Below are positions 13,201 through 20,801 of a DNA stretch of 64,000 nucleotides, piece by piece. Each line of letters opens with the position of its first letter. The first letter of the stretch is position 1. The notes under the pieces were generated by a model. The model ran no database searches. It was not told the origin of the DNA and saw only the letters and a list, made by a program, of their open reading frames with translations. The translations under genes were made by a program, and so were the position numbers. Source of the DNA: Platycnemis pennipes (taxonomy: Eukaryota; Arthropoda; Insecta; Odonata; Platycnemididae); the NCBI GenBank assembly GCA_933228895.1, contig OW121852.1, positions 57,578,872 to 57,642,871 of the forward strand, read 5' to 3'.

Positions 13201-15640
13201 GATAGGATAAGAAAAAATGATAACCAACACATAAAAGGACAAACACTTGTTCACATAAGTGTTATCTATACATTTTCATTATCCTATACTTGGTATATTT
13301 GTATAAACATTTGTCCAAATTATTGTATGTATTTTGGGAAAAATATAGTCCTTAAAAGGAATACCTACCTCTTTGACTAAAATAAAAAAAAATATCATTA
13401 GGAAGTATTTCATTCTAATGCTTGGCCCTAGAAATACATTTGTTGATTTATACATGTGGAAAATTCTCTAAATGAAAACATTATTCTTTCAGTAACAAAA
13501 CAACACAAATCACTTACATGGCAGGATGTTTTTGTATCTATTCTTGTTGCGATTTTCTACTTTCTGGCCTTCTTTACGAGAGAATAGGTGCTTGCACTCT
13601 TGCTGCTGAAGAGATTCAAACTCCTCCCAGAATCCAGCCTTTCCAGTAGAATGTCCATTTTCTTTCTGCTCACAAAGAAAAATATATTGTGAGGTACAAC
13701 CAGTTAAACTCTATGAACACAGGAGCATCCCAACACCTAGGTAACTAGACTCATTATGAAGTTAATAGTTTCTTAGTGAATAGATGAATTAGCAAGATAT
13801 TCCATAGAGAACCTTGACCGGAACTCGAACCCAGACCCCTTGATTTCCGGCCAGGTGCTCTACCACTTGAGCCACTAAGGCATCCTCTTTCTCAGTAGAT
13901 ATTACTGAGGCTTTAAAGGAACTTAGTCAGGTAACTCTGTTAAAGTTATCATGGCTAGTTCGCAACCTTTTAATTTAATAGATGAACTCGACTAAATGAA
14001 ATAACACTTTACATATCTAGAAAAATTAGTTATTATATGCCAAACAACATTAATTATGACCACATATTTTTTAATTGGGCACACAGATACATGAGCCAGC
14101 ACTGATATACTATTGGGAGGTAAATATTTAACTATTACAACTGCGAAAACCACTGTAGAGGATTGAGAATAATTCTGAAAAACACCATCTTAGCCCACCG
14201 ACTCTATTGCCGCACATTTTTTTTAGGTAAGGGAGAAAGAGCAACTAATATTGATGGCACAAAAAACTTGCAGAAACAAACCTAAAGCTACAAACACACA
14301 GAACTGTGGGAACACTAGGCTAGTTGGTTACCATTACAGTATCACTAAGTACTTATTTCTAAGGCAAAACTCATGTACAAACAGATATGATAACCAGGAT
14401 AACCATCTGTCCAATCTGAAAGTGGATATCTAATTATAGTTTTACTCACCTGTAGTTCTTTCACACGGCTGTGGATACCACTGGCATTTATACGTGTGGC
14501 ATTGAATGGCTGTTTAAGATGAACCACTGTACCAGAGGTCTCCACCATTGGGTTCCTCTTGTAATGCTCAATAAGTTCACTCAGGCTGTCAAACTTTTCC
14601 CCTCCACCAACATCATACCTGTTATCCTGAAATAACAAAATGGGAATAATTTACCACTGTATTTATATATTCCATTACAAAGCTCTAGGTGTTTTAATGA
14701 ACCCCGTTTGCTTTCAGAAAACTACCAAAGGTCATGAAGCTATATGAGTTTAATGCCTGAGAGAAATCTTCTCTTAGAGGAATATTTTTCCTAATGTCAA
14801 TTCAACCGAGTAGTTCAATAATATCATCAATGGTTCGCGAGTTTACTATGTGGAATTTCATGATTAATACAAGAGTTAAATTGAGTACACTTAGTTTTTC
14901 CACACAATTTATCTGATACAGCCCAACCGGTTTTAATACTGTTGTGTCATTGTGCCCCCAACTATAAAAAGAAGACGGGACAATCTAATCGGCCATATCT
15001 TAAGAGATGATGGCCTGATGAAGACAATCGTCGAAGGAAAAGTGAACGGGAAGAATGGAAAAGGCAGGCCTCGCAAGAGTTACATAGAACAGGTCGTAAA
15101 GGACGTGAAAGAGAGGAACTACGTCAATATGAAGAGGTTGGCCGATAGAAGAATCGAGTGGAGGGCTGCGTCAAAACAATCCTAGGATTGTTGACCTTTG
15201 ATGATGATGTGTCATTATCAAGGGTCAATACCCTTGACCCTTGAGAATGACACGACAGTATTAAAACTGGTCAGGCTGTATCAGATAAATTGTGTGGAAA
15301 AACTAAGTGTACTCGATTTCACTCTTTTAGTTATACACAACATTATACTGATTTCTAACTATTTATTACTCATTTTGGATCCATGCCATCAAGCACCTCT
15401 CCAATTACATCAATAGTAGAGTTTCTTTCTCCACGATAGCAATTGAAAAGGAGTTTTGGTATGTATGAGTTTCTTACCTGGCACCTAATCATGACGTGAG
15501 TCACTTTGTCATCAGTCCGAACTGAAAGAACATAATCCCCTGGCTTGCTCTGAGATTCTCGAACAAGGAAACTTCCATTCTTCCCCTTCTCCAGGATCAA
15601 CTTCTCAGCCTCCTTGCCAGACAGATGGCCATGAAACCAC
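4123..15640 (-). CDS. csw: corkscrew / SHP-2-type tyrosine phosphatase (10 exons, 5' end missing)
   Basis: Cytoplasmic non-receptor tyrosine phosphatase that acts downstream of receptor tyrosine kinases in Ras/MAPK signalling (established for csw/PTPN11). Ten minus-strand exons join in frame through GT-AG introns: 15640-15478, 14626-14450, 13665-13518, 12629-12550, 10340-10188, 9717-9469, 8714-8531, 6720-6569, 5303-5047 and 4258-4123 (stop TGA at 4125-4123). They give 565 residues. Residues 1-~108 are the C-terminal SH2 domain ([18 protein letters not shown] with phosphotyrosine-binding Arg27). Residues ~120-430 are the PTP domain: [20 protein letters not shown] loop (Asp327), signature [10 protein letters not shown] (Cys361, Arg367) and Q-loop Gln408. 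The tail keeps two Grb2-type sites, YTNI (Tyr444) and YENI (Tyr531), and ends in a proline-rich stretch. The first exon starts inside an Arg codon, so upstream exons are required. The N-SH2 domain was not found. Exon-to-exon phase agreement makes the gene call very secure. Confidence 0.96.
5047..5303 (-). CDS. csw: csw exon: Gly/Ser-rich C-terminal tail with first tyrosine site
   Basis: 85 codons plus two bases, acceptor actgcag and donor AG|gtaaga. It begins [19 protein letters not shown], equivalent to the Tyr542 region of human SHP-2 (YTNI, a Grb2-SH2 type site), then a glycine-rich and a Ser/Thr-rich low-complexity stretch. The last two bases combine with the next exon into an Arg codon. 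Confidence 0.92.
6569..6720 (-). CDS. csw: csw exon: end of PTP domain with Q-loop
   Basis: Two bases complete a Gly codon, then 50 codons. Acceptor ccttgcag, donor CAG|gtgagt. It contains [20 protein letters not shown], with the conserved Q-loop glutamines that position water for hydrolysis, and ends in the last PTP helix ([14 protein letters not shown]). Confidence 0.95.
7238..7603. mobile_element. candidate MITE with inverted ends in a csw intron
   Basis: The 14-mer TGATCCAGCACAAT near 7250 recurs inverted near 7564-7577, and similarity continues weakly outward. The right end finishes in a 26-bp perfect palindrome (7574-7599). No clear target duplication was found, so the limits are approximate. 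Confidence 0.35.
7574..7599. repeat. 26-bp perfect palindrome
   Basis: Two directly abutting 13-base arms, GATCAAGTGTCAT and its exact complement. It lies at the right end of the candidate MITE in the 6721-8530 intron. Confidence 0.85.
8531..8714 (-). CDS. csw: csw exon: WPD loop and catalytic PTP signature
   Basis: 61 codons plus one base, acceptor ttttcag and donor CAAG|gtgagt. It holds both halves of the catalytic machinery: WPDHG with the general-acid Asp, and [11 protein letters not shown] with the nucleophilic Cys and the phosphate-binding Arg. No catalytic residue is altered. Confidence 0.96.
9469..9717 (-). CDS. csw: csw exon: PTP domain with a lineage-specific insert
   Basis: 83 codons in phase 0, acceptor ctacag and donor CAG|gtaaaa. 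It runs from [12 protein letters not shown] through [10 protein letters not shown] and YTLRE to VFHYHFQ. Between YTLRE and the HYHF strand there are 41 residues, where human SHP-2 has 15. The extra ~26 residues include [19 protein letters not shown]. Drosophila csw is known to carry a much longer insert in its PTP domain, so this is probably the short form of the same loop. Confidence 0.94.
10188..10340 (-). CDS. csw: csw exon: PTP core, YIATQGCL and VIVMTTKE
   Basis: 51 codons in phase 0, acceptor cttgcag and donor AAG|gtaaat. It contains [19 protein letters not shown] and [14 protein letters not shown], hallmark core strands of the SHP family. Confidence 0.95.
11564..11583. repeat. 20-bp perfect palindrome
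   Basis: GTAGTAACTATAGTTACTAC is self-complementary throughout. It lies just before the LINE remnant. Confidence 0.7.
11590..12330 (+). mobile_element. LINE 3' end, split by a SINE
   Basis: Removing the SINE (11667-12004 plus one copy of its 12-bp duplication) restores a reading in the style [20 protein letters not shown], the C-terminal end of a CR1/Jockey-like reverse transcriptase ORF. It is followed by decayed sequence and an AT-rich 3' end near 12330. The frame is degraded. It lies in the 10341-12549 csw intron, antisense to the gene. Confidence 0.65.
11655..12016 (-). mobile_element. tRNA-derived SINE with 12-bp target duplication
   Basis: SINE body 11667-12004 (338 bp) in minus orientation, flanked by the exact repeat CTCGGCCTCAAT at 11655-11666 and 12005-12016. 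The head near 12000 is tRNA-like (GTGGTGGCTAGAGTACTGGC, then B-box GGGTTCGATTCCC). The tail includes CTGTCGGTC and ends in AACCAAAAA. This is the reference copy for the family seen at 27.0, 42.9, 55.1 and 62.8 kb. Confidence 0.85.
12550..12629 (-). CDS. csw: csw exon: PTP motif DHTRV to INANYIK
   Basis: Short 80-nt exon, acceptor atacag and donor AAG|gtaatg. After two bases that finish the Phe codon it reads [19 protein letters not shown] then INANYIK, the conserved second PTP motif. It is too short to stand out as an open frame by itself. Phase continuity with both neighbours supports it. Confidence 0.93.
13518..13665 (-). CDS. csw: csw exon: SH2-PTP linker and start of the PTP domain
   Basis: 49 codons plus one base, acceptor gcag and donor CCAT|gtaagtg. 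It encodes [15 protein letters not shown] and KNRYKNILP, the phosphotyrosine-recognition loop at the start of classical PTP domains. The single leftover T is completed by the next exon to the Phe of PFDHTRV. Confidence 0.95.
13810..13882 (-). mobile_element. tRNA-like SINE head, second family
   Basis: The minus strand carries TAGTGGCTCAAGTGG (A-box-like) and GGTTCGAGTTCC (B-box, 831-820 of the 13.8 kb line) at tRNA-like spacing, with a D-arm GCTC/GAGC. The anticodon and acceptor stems do not pair fully, so it is read as a SINE head or tRNA pseudogene and not a working tRNA. No tail or duplication was defined. Confidence 0.55.
14450..14626 (-). CDS. csw: csw exon: second half of the C-terminal SH2 domain
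   Basis: 59 codons in phase 0 at both ends, acceptor tttcag and donor ACAG|gtgagt. It encodes [24 protein letters not shown] and the linker FNATRIN, matching the end of the SHP-2 C-SH2 and the start of the linker to the phosphatase domain. Confidence 0.95.
14871..15326. mobile_element. palindromic MITE interrupted by a LINE fragment
   Basis: Arms 14871-14951 and 15217-15326 are near-perfect inverted copies (for example GTACACTTAGTTTTTCCAC and ATTTATCTGATACAGCC on the left, complement on the right). The right side continues into a further hairpin (15209-15228 against 15234-15253). Removing the LINE at 14952-15207 leaves a foldback of roughly 190 bp. It sits in the csw intron 14627-15477. No certain target duplication was seen for the MITE itself. 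Confidence 0.75.
14943..15216 (+). mobile_element. 5'-truncated LINE tail inserted in the MITE (9-bp duplication)
   Basis: The insert 14952-15207 is flanked by TGTGTCATT at 14943-14951 and 15208-15216. It encodes the C-terminus of a non-LTR retrotransposon ORF ([50 protein letters not shown]) and ends in the LINE 3' signature ATTGTTGACC followed by TGATGATGA. Related 3' ends occur at 40.9, 46.8 and 55.3 kb. Confidence 0.85.
15478..15640 (-). CDS. csw: csw exon: first half of the C-terminal SH2 domain
   Basis: 54 codons preceded by one base that completes an Arg codon begun in an unseen upstream exon. The acceptor is ctctttccag and the donor is CAG|gtaag. The exon encodes [15 protein letters not shown], the FLVRES phosphotyrosine pocket and [16 protein letters not shown]. 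It is nearly identical in pattern to the human SHP-2 C-SH2, which confirms that this is the second and not the first SH2 domain. Confidence 0.95.
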
Positions 15641-15769
15641 CTGGAAAGAGAAAGAAAAAATAAACAATAAGTAAGTGGCACATGCTAACATATACTGACA
15701 TACATCAGATTTGGGCTATTGAATTAAATTAGATTATTGATCTACCAATGCTCCATTAATCAGGGTAGT

Positions 15770-16200
15770 TTTTCATGAACCAGTTCTGGTCTCTTTAGAA
15801 ATTTTCGAATATCTCTTTCCTTGTGATATTCTCTCCTTAGTTCGCACCAAGTACAACCTCCATTGATCTCATTCAAAAAGACTCCTCTTCTCCTCCCTTC
15901 TTCAGAATTCTACCCACAATAATGGTTTTCCTTAAATGATTATCTCTTATCATTTGGTCTATCCACATACTCTGTCTCCTCCTTATTCCCTTCAGTAACT
16001 TTCTGTCCTTTCCATCCATGCTTAGCACCTTCTCATTTGACTTTCATAATACCTACTTCCCGCAATGTTCTCCAGACTCACCTCTCAAACACCTCCAATC
16101 TCTTCTCTATCTCTTCACCGAAGAACAACATTTTGTGACAGTATAACACCACACTCAAGAACAAACTCCCCACTAACATATACTTAATATTGCTCCACAT
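15770..16200 (-). pseudogene. LINE reverse-transcriptase ORF fragment
   Basis: The minus strand, read across frameshifts, resembles the region before the C-terminus of the LINE family at 14952: EIEKRLEVFE, a WRR/WRT stretch, then LLKGIRRRQSMWIDQMIRDN and LRKTIIVGRI. Multiple stops and frame changes make it a dead fragment. The same region is repeated near 40.2-40.5 kb. Confidence 0.6.
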
Positions 16201-16525
16201 TCCACGTCTGTAAGCAGGGAACTCCACTGAAAAAATCGACATTCTCGGTCGTAACTTTGTGGAATCGTAACATTAGTAACACAAAGTAAAACTTTGTAAA
16301 AAGCACAAGAACTTTATTTGGCACAACCGGTGTCACTAATCAGGGCATAACTGATGATGATGCCACGACGGGTTAAATTGGTTGTTCCAAATAAAGTTAT
16401 TGTGGATTTGACAAAGTTTTACATTTTGTCACTCCACTGAAAAACTCAAGTTAACCAAGAATCCAACGCGGAACATCGCAGAGGGATGCCAATACTCTAG
16501 GCACCACAGCAAGCTTATTCCCTTA
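16200..16525 (-). mobile_element. decayed tRNA-derived SINE carrying a foldback insertion
   Basis: Sequence on either side of 16235-16430 matches the SINE family at 11667: CCACTGAAAAA, then a decayed B-box region and GCCAATACTCTAGGCACCAC (16487-16506), corresponding to the family's CTAGCCACCAC. It is split by a 196-bp insertion with a 14-bp duplication. Confidence 0.55.
16221..16444 (+). mobile_element. Penelope-like foldback insertion with 14-bp target duplication
   Basis: Insert 16235-16430 (196 bp) lies between exact copies of ACTCCACTGAAAAA (16221-16234 and 16431-16444). Imperfect inverted arms at about 16281-16328 and 16380-16429 (both containing ACTTTATTTGG in one orientation) enclose a centre with CTGATGATGATGCC (16351 on). 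CTGATGA followed by a stem and an AAATAAAGTT-rich arm is the layout I associate with Penelope-like element terminal repeats. The second hammerhead box (GAAAC) is not intact here. Confidence 0.55.
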
Positions 16526-17889
16526 GCTAACAATACTTTGAATGACTTGCAGCTTGGTGGAAAAGTTCCAAAAATATCCCAATCAACCCAAATGAAATAT
16601 CAATCCTATTAATCAAATAAAATTAAAAGGACTTACGTCTCCTTGTGATGAATCTGTGCGAAATCGAAATGAGCACAAACGGCATTTCCCAGATAAGAAC
16701 ACCACAAGGCTACGGCTTGCGATTACAGTTTTTCTGACTTCCTTCAGCAACTGCATAACCATTAGAATAGGAAACGTCTAAGAGGATCTTAAAGGTTTGA
16801 CAACAATGAAATGAATCAACTGTACTCGAGTAGCAGACGGGATCACTCGCGACGAAGGAAGGTTGATTTTAACATGGCGAAAAGACGAAACTCAAACATT
16901 TATTTTCCTTTTGCCACCACTCGTTGAAAGAGAATATGAATATGGAAACACCGAGCGGGTTACTCCCACTCGGTGCGTCCCTGATACCATCGCAGATGTA
17001 GGACTTGCCGTAGCGGAGACCACTCGCGTGGAAGAGGAATGTAGGTGGCATTGTACAGTGTATGAATGACTCGCCTGACGTCAGAGTCACGGTCTTCCCG
17101 TAAAAGGATAACTCAAGTGTAAACTGGGAGGAAAGCTATTGTTGGTAAAACGAAGCGTTTTATTACGGATGGGGTATATAGGATGCAATCCTTCGTCTGC
17201 GCGTAATCGTCCTCTAGATCACACAGTCGTCGCACACCAATGAAAATCGGTTGTTTTGAAAGATAATTGACAGAAACACCGCTGAAGAGTGACCAGATTA
17301 ACTATCTGAGATGAAGCGACAGGTTTGGCAAAGGTCAAGGGATGAGATGAACTCAGCAGAGACGACCTTTACCACTCTCACTGTTTAACCAACACTAGAA
17401 GCCAGAAACGGAGGCGGAGATGTCAACACATCTAGGTGTGTTCTCTAGGGATGTCGGTTCAAAGTCAGAATGTGGCACAGGTTTCTCAGCTAATGAATAG
17501 TTTGAGCTTTCGACGAGCTCCGACCAAAGTATTAAGAGCTCCTTGAACACCCGATGCCCACCGCCAAGAAAAGGCGGATATCGGCTACATCAGGAGAAAA
17601 TTTAAAAAATGACCAGATTCATGTTGCATCGACGACATGATGTCAACTTACGGGCACGGGAATGCGCTGGGTATGATGGAAGCACTGTCCACCAGTCCGT
17701 CGAAGGCACATTTCCTTCTCTTGGGAACTACCACTGTAGGCATGGAAACGGGTCACAAAAAACACAGCACTGGGTCAACACTGAGTTAATCCACCAACGT
17801 TTTTAGACCATCCGTATCGTAGGGTGAAAACGTACTACACTCAAAAAGACGGGGGATATTTTAATGTCCCAAGTACGGGATTAATTAAA

Positions 17890-18545
17890 CTTCTTCTCGC
17901 ACTGCACACGATTGTGCGGGAACGGCGATGACAAAGAGACTAGAATCGCCCACTTCCAGAGGGTGGCTGTGAAAGACTAGGGTTGCAGAATCACGATCGC
18001 TCGCATACGCTGGTGCGTCCGACTGTCCTCCTCGCCGGGTTACGCTGGGAGAGAGTGGCTGAAGCCTTCCGGTCTGCGCAGAGCTGACGTCGCGGAGGCC
18101 TCCGTTCTCGGACACAGACTGGCGCGACACGGCTATCGAAGAGGTGCTCAGAAGGAGGACGGGTGGGGTGACTTATCGTCCGAATGAGAATGAGGAGGGC
18201 GGCGGCGGCGGAAAGGGAAGCCGGAGAGGTGCCCGTGCGACGGAGGGGAGGCGACAGCGGCTCCCCCGGTGGTCGGATGAGTAAACAGCCGGGCCATCCG
18301 GATGTTGGTGAGGTTAGGGCCGGAAGAGGCGGGGGGAGAAGGGTGTTGTGGGGCGGGTGGAGGAGGAAAGAATGTCTTCTCTATATAAAGCGCGGAGGGG
18401 AAGGAAAGCGGCTGCGTCCGCCGCCGAATCCCCACGCATTTTTTCAAATCAACTTTTTTCTTCGATGGCCACGTGGTGAGGACACATCACCGCATGAGCT
18501 TCCGAACGTTTTTCCCAGAAGGCCGCGTCCGCGGAAGTGATTCGA
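17890..18545. promoter_or_regulatory. CpG-rich island, possible promoter
   Basis: GC- and CpG-dense stretch in otherwise AT-rich DNA, about 2.3 kb upstream of the first csw exon seen here. It contains TATATAAAG on + at 18382-18390 followed by GCGCGG. It could be an alternative csw promoter or the start of an unseen gene. The overlapping open frames on both strands look like composition effects. Confidence 0.3.
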
Positions 18546-20801
18546 GAACCATGGGAATATTTTTAAGGATTGCTGATTGCCGGGGTTTTCATTCAGCAAT
18601 TATGGGGAGAGGAAGATTGCCTTTAGTGGTAGCAGGGTAAGGTTTCGAGGGGCATCGATATCCATGCGTGTATCTTAGGGGAAATTTAGACGGACAAGAA
18701 ATATTCTCTCACTATCATGTGTTCCCCCCAAACAGCACGTGACTCGTAACGTAAACTTTATCAGTACATAAAAAGTTTAGAACCAGGAAGCTATTTCCAA
18801 ACGGGTTGCGTCATGTTTACATTAGTTATGCCTTAATGGCCCAGCTTATGCTGGCTGAGTAAAAGTGGAATAATTCACTTCCAGATTTGAAGTTATCATG
18901 TTTTCCTTTCCTATAAATGGTCAAAATTAGTTATTTTCAAAAAATAAAAACTCTAAGAATCCTAATAGAAAATTGAGGCAAATACTACTCAGAGTAGGAG
19001 AAAAGAAAACAAGGAGTGAGACGGTTGGCTAGTTCATCAATTCATGCTGGCGATAACGATAAGAAACGAAGCATTAGTCCACACAGAAATGTTAGAGGAA
19101 ACGAAGAAAAAATAAACGAATGCCAGTTCGCAATTTTAAACTTTTCTTTTACTGCGATGAAGAAGCTTGGTCGGTAGGGGAATCTTAGAGTGACCCCAAC
19201 ATTTTTATCGTTCATTTTCTCCAGGAAATTCATTCAATCAGGGATGACCCACATTCACTGGAAGGTTGCCCAGAATTTTTTATGGAATTTAGAAACAAGT
19301 TTTAGAAAAAACTTTTTAACTCGACAGATGATCCCAAGACTATGCAACTGAATTATGCCTTTTCAAAGCATATAAATTCCACCCAAATATAAAGGGAATG
19401 CGAACCGAACACCTTGAAAGATTCGCAGACAGACAGCCAAAATACTTTTTCTCCTCTGACCATATCTCCCAACGACTAAAACATTAATGCCACAAGTCAC
19501 GAAGAAAGCAATGGATTTCTAAAAAATGTAAAGATAAAGAAGCAATTATCGGCCAGGACGACAATACAGGTTCGATAGCGAGTCCTCTCCACTCGAGTGC
19601 AAAATGAGGATAACCTTATTGGATGACGCCCACGGTGGTGGTGACGCTAACTAGACTCCGCCTCAGCTATACGCGAAGACTGCGAGGGGACTTGGGGTTG
19701 TGAAACCGAAAAGAGAATAAAAACGCAACGCTAGACATAAAGCACGGAGAGTAGATGTTAAGAGGGAAGGGGAAAATTCCACCTGAGGACATAGAAATGG
19801 GACCTCCACGAAGAGAAATATGCGGGACAAGAGAGGATTTCGGCAGGTACTTAGCTAAGGCTGCGAAAAATTTGCCAAGATTAAAGATTAATGAGCACGA
19901 CTGAAAGCATAATCACTCGGTGAGGATTGAAGATCAAATATTTTCAGAGTCAAAATTAATCTTATGAAAGGATTAACGATAATCAAACGAGGAAGGGAAC
20001 CGTATGATGTGACAGAGTGATTTGACAATCATTGATCGCGTGATACAATTCCCTCGTTTGATTTTAGTCAACTAAATTAACCATGGTCAATTCATTCGAT
20101 CAATATTTCATCCAAATAATTAATTTTTCAAACTAATCATTGAATGATTTCATTACAGTGCAGTTTTTTAATGCACATATACCTTTTAGTGAGAATTACT
20201 ATGGTTCACTATTTTAATGCGTAGCATAGGGTCACGTATTCACCCTTTTTCACAAGGCTAATTTCATGATTTCAATGGAAAAGCATATTTTCTACTCCAT
20301 CATTTCGCTTTCGGTACTTCCCTTTCTAATATCCGTATCTCCTCAGAGTGGTTCCGGGCTTGAGTTAGAGTAACCACATCGCGCATGTAAAACCTTACAG
20401 TATGCTTTTTTGTTTCCTTATGATGGTCTAATGTCTCGAAAAATTAATGCATAAATTAAAAAAATAAGTAAGGAATTCCCACATACGACTAAATGATGAT
20501 GAAAGGCTAAACTGCAAACAAAAAATGAGGATTCTTGTCCTCAATCGATTTCTAGTAATCAATTAATGAGATTTCAAGCAATGGCCAAAACTGCATAAAA
20601 GCTGAGAGGATTTGAAGAGGCACCAAACCAAAATCTACCTTTCCCTTTCCTCGACAGCATCCCGTAATCAGCGACACTACCTCCGCTTAAGGAGAATTCA
20701 TTCCGATGGCAAATTCAGCCTTTTTATTCACAGAGGAGGTCAGGGGGAAAGATAGGTCGACAAAGCGTCACAATTTCACTGAATTTGAGAAGCATTCCTG
20801 G
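18546..20801. other. no gene recognised
   Basis: AT-rich sequence between the CpG island and the Transib element. I see no coding pattern, RNA gene or repeat that I can name. Confidence 0.5.

Noticed and set aside
13810..13882. functional tRNA gene on the minus strand
   Set aside because: A- and B-box words are present but the anticodon and acceptor stems do not pair properly. Better explained as a SINE head.
14952..15185. 77-codon open frame as an independent host gene
   Set aside because: It is the C-terminus of a LINE ORF, flanked by a 9-bp duplication and repeated at other sites in the window.
18382..18390. TATATAAAG as a plus-strand promoter with a gene behind it
   Set aside because: The downstream ATG (near 18465) gives only a few codons before a stop, and no exon can be recognised.
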